Assembly (NCBI RefSeq): GCF_040611135.1
Contig: NZ_JBEXNL010000008.1
Coordinates: forward strand, 114,018 to 178,017
Source: Tsukamurella sp040611135
GTDB taxonomy: Bacteria > Actinomycetota > Actinomycetes > Mycobacteriales > Mycobacteriaceae
DNA: 64,000 nucleotides
Reading direction: 5' to 3'
Shown: one piece after another, positions 42,026-50,850 of the stretch
Layout: the number at the start of each line of letters is the position of its first letter
Numbering within the stretch: the stretch's first letter is position 1
Notes under the pieces: generated by a model
Seen by the model: the letters and a program-made list of their open reading frames with translations, nothing else
What the model was told of the DNA's origin: nothing
Database searches by the model: none
Made by a program: the position numbers and the translations under genes

Positions 42026-42247
42026 TCAGCCGAGGTGGAAGGCCTGCGTGATGTGATTGCCGCGCCGGTGGTCGCCCACCAGGCTGGGGCGGCCGCGCCC
42101 CATCTTCACGAGCATGGTGCGGTTCTCCACGCGCGGCGCGAAGCTGTCGAGGACGCGGTTGACGGTGCCGCGCACGCCGCCCTGGTGGCGCGGCAGGGAC
42201 AGCGGCTGCGTCATGGCGGTGGGGTCGTTCCGGTGATCGTTGCGCAT
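42026..42247 (-). CDS. Small basic hypothetical protein
   Basis: 73 residues, rich in Arg, His and Asn (MRNDHRNDP, RGRPSLVGDHRRGNHITQAF), with no signal peptide or membrane segment and no recognised domain. AAGGA lies 6 nt before the ATG at 42247, which favours it over a longer reading from 42343. The nearest neighbour on the same strand is the LuxR-type gene 111 nt upstream. Coding status is moderately supported by the ribosome site and codon use. Confidence 0.5.
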   Translation of the reverse strand: MRNDHRNDPTAMTQPLSLPRHQGGVRGTVNRVLDSFAPRVENRTMLVKMGRGRPSLVGDHRRGNHITQAFHLG

Positions 42248-42358
42248 GTGAGGTCCTTCGGGTCGGCGATGCGGTTCGTTACTGCTCCCGAGGATGCCGA
42301 CGATGCCTGTCCCCGGGCTGGCCGGATCCTGTGGGAGCGCCAAGGAAAGCGCGGCGCG

Positions 42359-43894
42359 TCAGCGGCCGCTCGGCAGGAGCGCCAGCCGGGCCGCGGACGT
42401 GAGGGCCTCGTTCTTCGACGTGGCACCCAGCTTCCGGTAGAGCGATCGCAGCTGGGTCTTCACCGTGTTGGTCGACACGCCGAGCGCCGCGGCCATATCG
42501 GCGCGGTTGTCGTGGTCGATCAGTGCGCGGAGTACCTGGTACTCGCGCGGGGTCAGCCGCGGCCGCGGGGTCGGCGGTGCGCCGAGCGGCAGGCCGTCGA
42601 TCCGCGCAGTGAAGCTCGCCCGCGCGGACTCCGGGAGCCGGTCGAGGACCGCGTCGATCACGGTGGCCGGCACGCCGGTGAACGCGCGCCGGTTGCCGGG
42701 GCTCGCGGCGAGGTCGGCCGTGCGGTGCGCCAGCTCGTCGGAGACCTCTCCCGCGAGGCTCTCCCGCCACGCCGCCAGCAGGGTGACCTCGGCCCACTGG
42801 GCGGGGCTGAGCTCGGCGGCGGTCAGTGCGACCTGGCGGGCGTGGGCCCGGATCGGGTCGGCCTCGTGCAGGGCCAGGCGGATCTCCGCCACCCTGGTCA
42901 GCGTGCCGTGCACCGTCGCCGTCTCGAGCGCTCGCCGGGCGGCGTTCACCTCGCCCAGCGCGAGGTGCGCCGTGATCCGCAGCGCGCTCGCCGCGTCGGA
43001 CGCGAACGTGCCCGCCCGGACGTCGTGGCTCACGGTGCTCATCGCGATCGCGTCGAGGGCGTCGCCCGCGCGTCCGTCCGCCAGAGCGTGAGACGCCCGC
43101 GCGTACATCACGAACGGCCACACCACGTCGGCGGTGTCGAGCGCTTCCAGCAGTGCGACGGAGCGGTCCCGCTCCGGCCGCATGCGCGCGATGTCGATGA
43201 GCGCGGCCGCCGTCCGCTCCGTTCCCAGCGCGGCGTCCGCGTACGCCGGGCCGGGATGCGGGAGTGCCGTGGCGGTGTCCAGGGCGCGCTGCGCATCGTC
43301 GACGGCGCCCCGGACCGCATGGGTGAGAGCGGCTCGCCCGGCGGCCGATCGGACGGCGTCGGCGGATCCGATGACCTCGCCGATCTGGCGCGCCGTCCCG
43401 AACTCGCGCAGGGCCGCCACCGTCTGGCCGGCCATGAGGTGCGTCGTGCCGATCTGATGGCGGAAGAACCACGACGGATCGTCGGCGGCGGGAACGTCGA
43501 AGGGGCCCTCGGTCCGCAGGCGGGCGACCAGCTGGTGTGCGTAGCCGAGCGCGGTACCGATGTCTCCGCTCATCCGGCTGCCGATCATCTGCATCGTCAG
43601 GACGAGCGACTCCTCGTAGCCCGCGCGCCGGTACCGGTTCAGGGCGTGCACGGTGAAGGGCCTGGTCGACCTCGCGAACACCGGCGCCAGCGGGTGGACC
43701 AGCTGCAGGACGGGGTACCGGCCGATCGTCGCGCCGGGCAGCGGCGAGATCGCGGCGAGCAGCGCGGCGTGCGCGGTGTTGAAGAGCGGCCAGATGTGCT
43801 GGGTCGCGACCGCCGCGATGCGCTCCGGGTCACCCGAGCGCACGGCCTCCGCGAGGAGTTCCGACGGTCCGCCGCTGTCCTGCTCGACCTTCAT
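42359..43894 (-). CDS. LuxR-type HTH regulator with helical repeat sensor region
   Basis: 511 residues. The C-terminal LuxR/GerE HTH (about 445-505) reads LTPREYQVLRALIDHDNRAD, MAAALGVSTNTVKTQLRSLY, RKLGATSKNEAL. The first 430 residues are Ala-rich helix pairs of TPR-like character, as in MalT/LAL regulators, but the N-terminal ATPase module of LAL proteins is absent. GAGGGGGG precedes the ATG at 43894. It is divergent from the amidohydrolase operon across 187 nt, so it is the likely regulator of that operon. Confidence 0.85.
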   Translation of the reverse strand: MKVEQDSGGPSELLAEAVRSGDPERIAAVATQHIWPLFNTAHAALLAAISPLPGATIGRYPVLQLVHPLAPVFARSTRPFTVHALNRYRRAGYEESLVLTMQMIGSRMSGDIGTALGYAHQLVARLRTEGPFDVPAADDPSWFFRHQIGTTHLMAGQTVAALREFGTARQIGEVIGSADAVRSAAGRAALTHAVRGAVDDAQRALDTATALPHPGPAYADAALGTERTAAALIDIARMRPERDRSVALLEALDTADVVWPFVMYARASHALADGRAGDALDAIAMSTVSHDVRAGTFASDAASALRITAHLALGEVNAARRALETATVHGTLTRVAEIRLALHEADPIRAHARQVALTAAELSPAQWAEVTLLAAWRESLAGEVSDELAHRTADLAASPGNRRAFTGVPATVIDAVLDRLPESARASFTARIDGLPLGAPPTPRPRLTPREYQVLRALIDHDNRADMAAALGVSTNTVKTQLRSLYRKLGATSKNEALTSAARLALLPSGR

Positions 43895-43984
43895 CGCCCC
43901 CCTCGTCGTCGCCGCACGGGGCGGATCGGAGTTCACGATAACGCAACCCCGCGGCTCTATCGGGCGGCCGACCCGACATCCACC

Positions 43985-44016
43985 GGAGGGTGAAACCGAG
44001 GGTGATATCACCGGTG
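43985..44016. promoter_or_regulatory. Repeat/palindrome operator between LuxR-type gene and amidohydrolase operon
   Basis: Two copies of GAGGGTGA (43986-43993 and 43998-44005), 12 bp apart, run into the perfect palindrome GGTGATATCACC (44001-44012). The cluster is centred about 80 bp before the amidohydrolase start, a suitable place for an activator. Confidence 0.5.
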
Positions 44017-44081
44017 AAGCGGGGCACGTGCGATGCCGGGCGCCGTCATACTTCTGTTCGACCACAGGAGGATTCCTCGCC

Positions 44082-45401
44082 ATGAGCCAGCCGCTCGCCT
44101 TCACGAACGCAACACTCATCACGGGTGACCGGGACGGGACGATCCTTCACGATCGCACAGTCGTCGTCGGCGCCGACGGTCGGATCGTCACCGTCGGGCC
44201 CGCCGCCGAGACGTCCGTGCCCGACGGTGCCCGCGTCGTCGACGCGCGCGGCCGATTCGTGATGCCGGGACTGATCAACGCCCACGCGCACCTGTTCTCG
44301 GACGGTCGGCCGATCCCGAAGATCCTCACCAGCGAGCGCGCCGAGAAGCTCGTCGCCCTGTTCGCGCACAGTCCCTTCGGGCACCGGTGGCTCGACGGGC
44401 GCACCAAGCGCGCCGTGCTGACCCAGATGAACACCGGCGTCACCACGATCCGCAGCCTCGGCGAACCCGGGTACGAGGTGGTGCGCACCGCGGCCGCGAT
44501 CGAGCGTGGTGACTACCTCGGTCCGCGGCTGATCCCGTCGGGGCCGCTGCTGGCGATCCCCGAGGGGCACGGCGCCCCGCAGATCGCTCTGATCTGCTCC
44601 GATGCCGACGCCACGCGGCGCAACACGCGCCAGAACCTCGACAACGGGGTTCGCGCGATGAAAATCTCGGCGACGGGCGGAGTGACCGACGCCAAGGCGA
44701 TCGGTCACGCCGGGACACCCGAGATGTCCGAGACGAACATGCGCATCGTCTGCGAGGAGGCGCACGCGGCGGGGATCCTGGTCGCCGCGCACGCGCAGAG
44801 CGAGGACGGCATCCTGGCGGCGCTGCGCGCCGGTGTCGACACGATCGAGCACGGTGCGGCGATGAGCGACGAGGTGATCGCGTTGTTCAAGGACAACCCG
44901 AACTCGCTGCGCGGCCACTCGTCCCTGATCCCGACGCTCATGGCGTGCCTGCCCCTGGTCAAGCTCGAGCCGTCGGTGACGGGCGCCAACGAGGTCAGCC
45001 GGGCCAACGCCGTGATGGTGCTCGACGAGATGCTCGCGGGTATCCGGGTCGCGTTGGAGCACGATATCGAGCTGGGCATGGGGACCGACTCGGCGCTGAC
45101 CTTCGTGACCCACTACAACACCTGGCGCGAGATCGATTTCGTGATCCGGTACGGTGGCGTCCCGGCCGCGCGGGCGCTGCACGCGGCGACGGGGGCCAAC
45201 GCCCGCATCCTCGGCATCGACGGCGAGACCGGCTCGATCGATCCCGGCAAGTCCGCGGACCTCCTCGTCACCGCCGCCAACCCCCTCGACGACGTCCGGA
45301 CCCTGGCGAGCCCCGTCGCCGTCGTGGTGCGCGGCGAGCTGATCGACGCGCCGTCGGTGACGACCTTCCCCGAGATCGACGCCCTCCTCGACGAGTTCTG
45401 A
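44082..45401 (+). CDS. Metal-dependent amidohydrolase
   Basis: 439 residues, amidohydrolase superfamily. Metal ligands: HAHLFSDG (HxH), Lys in MKISATGGVTD, His in LVAAHAQSEDGI and TIEHGAAMSD, and Asp in MGTDSALT. The pattern fits the imidazolonepropionase/prolidase-like (Xaa-Pro or Xaa-Arg dipeptidase) subgroup. The substrate is unknown. AGGAGG lies 10 nt before the ATG at 44082. Its stop overlaps the start of the GAP-family membrane gene (TGATG), and that overlaps an SLC13 permease, forming a three-gene coupled operon for uptake and hydrolysis of one solute (inference). Confidence 0.87.
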   Translation: MSQPLAFTNATLITGDRDGTILHDRTVVVGADGRIVTVGPAAETSVPDGARVVDARGRFVMPGLINAHAHLFSDGRPIPKILTSERAEKLVALFAHSPFGHRWLDGRTKRAVLTQMNTGVTTIRSLGEPGYEVVRTAAAIERGDYLGPRLIPSGPLLAIPEGHGAPQIALICSDADATRRNTRQNLDNGVRAMKISATGGVTDAKAIGHAGTPEMSETNMRIVCEEAHAAGILVAAHAQSEDGILAALRAGVDTIEHGAAMSDEVIALFKDNPNSLRGHSSLIPTLMACLPLVKLEPSVTGANEVSRANAVMVLDEMLAGIRVALEHDIELGMGTDSALTFVTHYNTWREIDFVIRYGGVPAARALHAATGANARILGIDGETGSIDPGKSADLLVTAANPLDDVRTLASPVAVVVRGELIDAPSVTTFPEIDALLDEF

Positions 45402-46075
45402 TGTGGACCGCACTGGGTGACTCGCTCCCGCTCGCCACGGGACTCGCACTGAGCCCGTTCGCCGTGGTCACGGCGGTGGTCCTGCTGCTGGGACGCCGCG
45501 GGGTCGTCAAGACGGCCGCCTTCGGGCTGGGGTGGTTCGTCGCGATCCTCGTCATCGCGACCGTCGCGCTCCTCGTCGTCGAGGCGGCCGACGAGGCCGA
45601 CCACGATGCCACCGAGACGGGCGTCGACCTCGTCCAACTCGCCTTCGCCGCGCTGTTCCTCGGCCTGGCGGTCCTCGCGTGGCGCAAGCGCCCCGCGCCG
45701 GGGGAGACGGTGCCGCGGAACGCGACGCTCGCCCGGCTCGACGGGATCGGGGTGCCCGGCGCCCTCGGCCTGGGCCTGGCGCAGGGCCTCGTGGTGATCA
45801 AGAACATCCCGCTCGCGGTCGGCGCGGGTGTCCGGTTCGGCGTCGCGGGCCTGCACGGCGGCGCCGCGGTCGGTGCGATCGTGGTGTTCGCCGTGGTCGC
45901 GAGCGCGGGAATCGTCGCGCCGCTGACCGTCGCGGTGGTGGGCGGGTCGCGCCTCGCGGAGCCGCTGGCCCGGACGCGGGACTGGCTCGAGACGAACCTC
46001 AGCGCCATCACGGTGACGGTCCTGGTGCTGCTCGGCTCCTATTTCCTCGGCCAGGGTCTCGGCGTCCTCGGATGA
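45401..46075 (+). CDS. GAP/Sap family membrane protein
   Basis: 224 residues, six predicted membrane helices, e.g. SPFAVVTAVVLLLGRRGVVK in helix 1 and LGLGLAQGLVVIKNIPLAVG in the middle. The family (Sap, GAP-like; LysE-related layout) includes mycobacterial proteins linked to glycopeptidolipid export and otherwise uncharacterised. The start overlaps the amidohydrolase stop by 1 nt (TGATG); the end overlaps the next start by 4 nt (ATGA). It probably exports or moves a product related to the adjacent enzyme. Confidence 0.75.
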   Translation: MWTALGDSLPLATGLALSPFAVVTAVVLLLGRRGVVKTAAFGLGWFVAILVIATVALLVVEAADEADHDATETGVDLVQLAFAALFLGLAVLAWRKRPAPGETVPRNATLARLDGIGVPGALGLGLAQGLVVIKNIPLAVGAGVRFGVAGLHGGAAVGAIVVFAVVASAGIVAPLTVAVVGGSRLAEPLARTRDWLETNLSAITVTVLVLLGSYFLGQGLGVLG

Positions 46076-47625
46076 GTCCGATGGCGATCACGGCCACGAT
46101 CCTGCTGGTCGCGGTCGTGTCCTTCGTGTGGAACGTCGTGCCGGCCGCGATCACCGCGCTCGGCGTCGCGCTGGCGCTGTTCCTCACCGGTACGGTCACG
46201 TTCGCGCAGGCGATCGCGGGCTTCGGCGATCCGATCGTCCTCTACCTGGCCGGGTTGTTCGTGGTCAGCGAGGCGCTCGACGCCACCGGCCTGACCGCGT
46301 GGATCGGACAGCTGATCGGGGCGCGGGTCGGCGGTAGCCGCACGTCGATCGTCGTGGCCCTGATGCTGCTCTCGGCCGTGCTCACCGCCCTGATCAGTGT
46401 GAACGGCGCGATCGCGGCGCTCGTGCCGGTCGCGGTGATCATGGCGACGCGGGCGCGGATCGCACCGTCGCAGATACTGCTGCCGCTCGCCTTCGCCGCG
46501 CACGCGGGCTCCATGCTGACCATGCTGGGCACGCCGATCAACGTCCTGGTGTCCGAGCTCGCCGTCGACGCGGGGGCGCGCCCGTTCGGGTTCCTCGAGT
46601 TCGCGTTGGTCGGCGCGCCCCTCGTGATCGGCGTCGTCGCGCTCGCCGTCTTCCTCGGGCCGCGCGTCCTCCCGGAGCGCACGGCCGACGGTGCCCCGCG
46701 CGACTTCAGCGCGCACGCCGCGACGCTGGCGCGGGAGTACGCGATCGACGAGTCGGCGACGGCGCTGGGTGCCGCCGACGGGGTCACCGAGTTCGTGATC
46801 CCGCCGCGATCGCCGTTCCTCGGCGACCACGTGTACCCGGGCATGCTCACCGACGACGGGGAGCTGATCGTCGTGGCGGTCCGGCGGGCCGACCGCCCCG
46901 TCGAGCACGCGGACCTGCGCGTCGGCGATGTCATCCTGCTGCGCGGTACCTGGGACGCCCTCGCGCGGCGGGCCGGCGCCGGCGTCCTCCCCGTCGACGA
47001 TCCGGACCGGGTGCGTCGGCAGCCAGCCCGTCCCGGTCCGCGCGCCGTCGCCGCGGGAGCGGTGCTCGTGCTGATGTGCGCGGCGCTCGCGCTCGACCTG
47101 CAGCCGCCCGCGATCGTGGTGCTCGTCGCGGCGGCGGTGCTCGTCGCGCTGCGGGTGATCACGATGGCGCAGGCGGAGCGCTCCATCTCGCTGCCGACGC
47201 TGCTCGTGGTGGCGGGCATGCTGCCGATGTCGACCGCGATCCAGTCGAGCGGTATCGCCGACGCCGTGTCCCGGACGCTGGTCGAGCGGCTCGGTGGCGG
47301 CTCACCGGTGCTCCTGCTGGCGGGGATCGTGGTCACCGTGCTCGCGATGGGGCAGTTCATCAGCAATCTCGCGACGGTGCTGATCGTCGCGCCGATCGCG
47401 GCATCGGTGGCCGAGACCGCGCACGTCTCGCCGCTGCCGATGCTGATGGCGATCACCGTGGCGGGCGCGGCTGCCTTCCTCACGCCGGTGGCCACGACCG
47501 GCAACCTCATGGTCCAGGACCCGGGCGCCTACCGGTTCGGCGACTTCTGGCGCCTGGGCCTGCCGTGCATGATGCTGTTCGCCGCCGTCGCGATCGGGCT
47601 CGTTCCGGTGATCTGGCCGTTCTGA
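46072..47625 (+). CDS. SLC13-family permease with central RCK_C (TrkA-C) domain
   Basis: 517 residues. Two halves of about six helices (ArsB/DASS fold) surround a cytoplasmic TrkA-C/RCK_C domain at about 235-320 (FVIPPRSPFLGDHVYPGMLT, LRVGDVILLRGTW). The repeated hairpin and helix-break sequences AHAGSMLTMLGTPINVLVSE and AFLTPVATTGNLMVQDPG mark the substrate site of divalent anion:sodium symporters. Substrates of this family are dicarboxylates or sulfate. The ATG at 46072 overlaps the previous stop. It ends the amidohydrolase operon; about 80 nt separate it from argC. Confidence 0.85.
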   Translation: MSPMAITATILLVAVVSFVWNVVPAAITALGVALALFLTGTVTFAQAIAGFGDPIVLYLAGLFVVSEALDATGLTAWIGQLIGARVGGSRTSIVVALMLLSAVLTALISVNGAIAALVPVAVIMATRARIAPSQILLPLAFAAHAGSMLTMLGTPINVLVSELAVDAGARPFGFLEFALVGAPLVIGVVALAVFLGPRVLPERTADGAPRDFSAHAATLAREYAIDESATALGAADGVTEFVIPPRSPFLGDHVYPGMLTDDGELIVVAVRRADRPVEHADLRVGDVILLRGTWDALARRAGAGVLPVDDPDRVRRQPARPGPRAVAAGAVLVLMCAALALDLQPPAIVVLVAAAVLVALRVITMAQAERSISLPTLLVVAGMLPMSTAIQSSGIADAVSRTLVERLGGGSPVLLLAGIVVTVLAMGQFISNLATVLIVAPIAASVAETAHVSPLPMLMAITVAGAAAFLTPVATTGNLMVQDPGAYRFGDFWRLGLPCMMLFAAVAIGLVPVIWPF

Positions 47626-47673
47626 CGCGGGCGTGAGCGGGCGCCGTGCGGCGGATCCACCCGGTTCTATGAA

Positions 47674-47703
47674 TAGGCTTGCATGATGGTGCATAATCAT
47701 CGC
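47674..47703 (+). promoter_or_regulatory. argC promoter with ArgR-type box
   Basis: A -10 hexamer TAGGCT (47674-47679) is followed by TTGCATGATGGTGCATAATC (47679-47698), an AT-rich arrangement of TGCAT half-sites typical of actinobacterial ARG boxes. The site would cover the start of transcription (about 47686). argR lies in the same operon, so end-product repression by arginine is expected. Confidence 0.65.
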
Positions 47704-48738
47704 ATGACTGTTTCCGTCGCGATCGCGGGCGCCAGCGGCTACGCCGGGGGAGAGATCCTCCGGCTGCTGCTGAACCACCCGCAGTACCTCTCCGGTGAGC
47801 TCACGATCGGCGCGCTCACCGCCGGCGGCAACGCCGGCAGCACGCTCTTCGAGCACCACCCGCACCTGCTGCCCCTCGCGGACCGCGTCCTGCAGGAGAC
47901 CACCCCGGAGACGCTGCGCGGCCACGACGTGGTCTTCCTCGGCCTGCCGCACGGCAAGTCGGCCGAGATCGCCGAGGCGCTGCCCCCGTCGACCCTCATC
48001 ATCGACTGCGGCGCCGACTACCGGCTCAAGGACGCCGCCGAGTGGGAGCGCTACTACGGCAGCGCCCACGCCGGGACCTGGCCCTACGGGCTGCCCGAAC
48101 TGCCCGGCAACCGTGAGGTCCTGGCGGGCGCGTCGCGCATCGCCGTCCCGGGCTGCTACCCGACGGTATCCACCCTCGCCTTCCTGCCCGCCGTCGCGGC
48201 CGGCATCGTGGCGCCCGAGGTCACCGTCGTCGCCGTGAGCGGCACGTCCGGCGCCGGCAAGTCGTTGCGGACCGACCTCCTCGCCTCCGAGGCGATCGGC
48301 TCCGCGCGGGCCTACGGCGTGACCACGCACCGGCACACCCCGGAGATCACCCAGAACCTCTCGGCGGCCGCGAATTCGCCGCTGACGGTGTCGTTCACGC
48401 CGGTCCTCGTGCCCATGGCGCGGGGCATCCTCGCCACCGTCTCCGCCCCGACGACGGTGACCGCCGCGCAGGCCCGGGCGGTCTACGAAAAGGCGTACGC
48501 CGACGAGCCCTTCGTCCACCTGCTCCCCGAAGGGGCGCAGCCGCAGACGAAGTCGGTGCTCGGCAGCAACGCCGTGCAGGTGCAGGTGGCCGTCGACGAG
48601 CGCGCCGGACGGCTCGTCGCCACCGCCGCGATCGACAACCTCACCAAGGGCACCGGCGGCGCCGCCGTCCAGTCCATGAACCTCGCGCTCGGTTTCCCCG
48701 AGACCGCGGGCCTGAGCATCGTAGGAGTCGCGCCGTGA
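47704..48738 (+). CDS. argC: N-acetyl-gamma-glutamyl-phosphate reductase
   Basis: 344 residues from the ATG at 47704. It reduces N-acetylglutamyl phosphate with NADPH, step 3 of arginine synthesis. NADP fold VAIAGASGYAGGEILRLLL, catalytic Cys in IAVPGCYPTVSTLAF, and HRHTPEITQ with PVLVPMARGILATV are present. Alternative starts at 47683 and 47686 would lie at the probable transcription start, making a leaderless message; no Shine-Dalgarno marks any of them. It opens the argCJBDFRGH cluster, with an ArgR-type box overlapping the promoter. Confidence 0.95.
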   Translation: MTVSVAIAGASGYAGGEILRLLLNHPQYLSGELTIGALTAGGNAGSTLFEHHPHLLPLADRVLQETTPETLRGHDVVFLGLPHGKSAEIAEALPPSTLIIDCGADYRLKDAAEWERYYGSAHAGTWPYGLPELPGNREVLAGASRIAVPGCYPTVSTLAFLPAVAAGIVAPEVTVVAVSGTSGAGKSLRTDLLASEAIGSARAYGVTTHRHTPEITQNLSAAANSPLTVSFTPVLVPMARGILATVSAPTTVTAAQARAVYEKAYADEPFVHLLPEGAQPQTKSVLGSNAVQVQVAVDERAGRLVATAAIDNLTKGTGGAAVQSMNLALGFPETAGLSIVGVAP

Positions 48739-49943
48739 CCGCTGGGAGCTTCAAACTCGTTCGGAACCAGGGCGTGACGGCGCCGCTGGGGTTCAAGGCC
48801 GCGGGCATCGCGGCCGGGATCAAGGCCTCCGGCAAGCCGGATCTGGCACTCGTTTTCAACGAGGGGCCGCACTACGCGGCGGCGGGCGTCTTCACGCGCA
48901 ACAAGGTCCGGGCCGCGCCCGTGCTGTGGAGCGAGCAGGTGCTGAAGGACGGTCACCTGCGGGCCGTGATCCTCAACTCCGGCGGCGCCAACGCGTGCAC
49001 CGGCCCCGGGGGTTTCCAGGACACGCACGCCACGGCGGAGAAGGTCGCGGAGGTGTTGAGCCACTGGGGGACCGAGACCGGTGCTGGTGAGGTGGCGGTC
49101 TGCTCGACCGGCCTCATCGGCGACCGGCTGCCCATGGACAAGGTGCTCGCCGGCGTCACCGAGATCGTGCACGAGATGGGTGGTGGCCTCACCGGTGGCA
49201 CCGACGCGGCGCACGCGATCATGACCACGGACACCGTGCCCAAGGAGACGGCGCTGCACCACTCCGGCGGCTGGAACGTCGGCGGCATGGCGAAGGGGGC
49301 GGGCATGATGGCCCCGTCGCTCGCGACCATGCTGGTGGTGCTCACCACCGACGTGCACGCCACGCCGGAGCAGCTCGACGAGGCCCTGCGGTACGCCACG
49401 GGCTACACCTTCGACCGGCTCGACGTGGACGGTGCCACCTCCACCAACGACACGGTCCTGCTGCTCAGCAGCGGGGCGAGCGAGAAGACCTGCACCCAGG
49501 ACGAACTCAACGCCGCGGTGCGCGAGGTCTGCGACGACCTCGCCGCGCAGCTGCAGGGCGACGCCGAGGGCGTGACCAAGCGGATCCTCATCACCGTGAC
49601 CGGCGCCGTCTCCGAGGAGGAGGCCCTGATCGGCGCCCGGGCCATCGCCCGGGACAGCCTGGTCAAGACCGCGCTGTTCGGCAGCGATCCGAACTGGGGC
49701 CGCGTCATGGCCGCGATCGGCATCGCCCCGATCGAGCTGATCCACGACCGGCTGACGGTCTCGTTCAACGGGCAGCCCATCGCCGAGAAGGGCTGCGGCG
49801 TACCGGGTGCGCGTGAGGTTGACCTCTCCGGGCCGGAGATCGACGTCACCGTCGACCTGGGGCTCGGACGCGGCACCGCGACGATCCGCACCACCGACCT
49901 CTCGCACGCGTACGTCGAAGAGAACTCGGCCTACTCCTCATGA
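48735..49943 (+). CDS. argJ: Ornithine acetyltransferase / N-acetylglutamate synthase
   Basis: 402 residues. ArgJ moves the acetyl group from N-acetylornithine to glutamate, closing the acetyl cycle. The precursor self-cleaves at a Thr within KGAGMMAPSLATMLVVLTTD, which becomes the catalytic nucleophile of the beta chain. Conserved CTGPGGFQDTHAT and STNDTVLLLSSG are present. The GTG at 48735 overlaps the argC stop. With ArgJ in the cycle no separate ArgE is needed; whether it also makes N-acetylglutamate from acetyl-CoA (bifunctional) cannot be told. Confidence 0.96.
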   Translation: MTAGSFKLVRNQGVTAPLGFKAAGIAAGIKASGKPDLALVFNEGPHYAAAGVFTRNKVRAAPVLWSEQVLKDGHLRAVILNSGGANACTGPGGFQDTHATAEKVAEVLSHWGTETGAGEVAVCSTGLIGDRLPMDKVLAGVTEIVHEMGGGLTGGTDAAHAIMTTDTVPKETALHHSGGWNVGGMAKGAGMMAPSLATMLVVLTTDVHATPEQLDEALRYATGYTFDRLDVDGATSTNDTVLLLSSGASEKTCTQDELNAAVREVCDDLAAQLQGDAEGVTKRILITVTGAVSEEEALIGARAIARDSLVKTALFGSDPNWGRVMAAIGIAPIELIHDRLTVSFNGQPIAEKGCGVPGAREVDLSGPEIDVTVDLGLGRGTATIRTTDLSHAYVEENSAYSS

Positions 49944-50845
49944 GCGCACCGGATCTCACCCCGCTGGACAAGGCGGGCGTGCTCGCCGAGGCGCTGCCCT
50001 GGCTACTCGACTTCCACGGCAAGACGGTGGTGGTCAAGTACGGCGGCAACGCCATGGTCGATGACGACCTCAAGCGCAGCTTCGCCCAGGACATGGTGTT
50101 CCTGCGTACCTGCGGCCTGCACCCGGTGGTGGTGCACGGCGGCGGGCCGCAGATCAACGCGATGCTGAAGCGGCTCGGCATGGAGGGCGAGTTCCGGGGC
50201 GGCTTCCGGGTCACCACACCCGAGGTGATGGACGTCGTGCGGATGGTGCTCTTCGGCCAGGTCGGCCGCGAGCTCGTCGGGCTCATCAACTCCCACGGAC
50301 CCTTCGCCGTGGGCATGTCCGGCGAGGACGCCCACCTGTTCACGGCCACCCGCCGGGAGGTCGTGGTCGACGGTGCCCCCACCGACATCGGGCTCGTGGG
50401 CGATGTCACGGAGGTCAACCCCGAGGCGGTGAACGACCTCATCGCCGCCGGCCGCATCCCCGTGATCTCAACGATCGCGCCGGACGCGGACGGGGTGGTG
50501 CACAACATCAACGCCGATACGGCCGCGGCCGCCGTGGCCGAGGCGCTGGGCGCGCAGAAGCTGGTGGTACTCACCGATGTCGAGGGTCTCTACACGAACT
50601 GGCCCGACCGGTCCTCGCTGACCTCGGAGATCGACACCGACGCGCTGACCGCCCTGTTGCCGAGCCTCGACTCCGGGATGGTGCCGAAGATGGAGGCGTG
50701 CCTGCGAGCCGTGCACGGGGGCGTTCCCACCGCGCACGTCATCGACGGGCGGGTGCCGCACTCCGTGCTTCTCGAACTGTTCACGACCAAGGGCATCGGC
50801 ACGATGGTGACCGCCCCGAATCACACTGAGAAGACCTGGATCTGA
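49940..50845 (+). CDS. argB: N-acetylglutamate kinase
   Basis: 301 residues, amino acid kinase fold. Phosphate-binding KTVVVKYGGNAMVDDDLKRS with HPVVVHGGGPQINAMLKRLG, and the nucleotide site region AALRA-type motif read here as MVPKMEACLRAVHGG. It phosphorylates N-acetylglutamate, step 2 of the pathway, and is the usual point of arginine feedback inhibition (the N-terminal helix is present). The ATG at 49940 overlaps the argJ stop by 4 nt (ATGA), so translation is coupled. Confidence 0.97.
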   Translation: MSAPDLTPLDKAGVLAEALPWLLDFHGKTVVVKYGGNAMVDDDLKRSFAQDMVFLRTCGLHPVVVHGGGPQINAMLKRLGMEGEFRGGFRVTTPEVMDVVRMVLFGQVGRELVGLINSHGPFAVGMSGEDAHLFTATRREVVVDGAPTDIGLVGDVTEVNPEAVNDLIAAGRIPVISTIAPDADGVVHNINADTAAAAVAEALGAQKLVVLTDVEGLYTNWPDRSSLTSEIDTDALTALLPSLDSGMVPKMEACLRAVHGGVPTAHVIDGRVPHSVLLELFTTKGIGTMVTAPNHTEKTWI

Positions 50846-50850
50846 CACAC

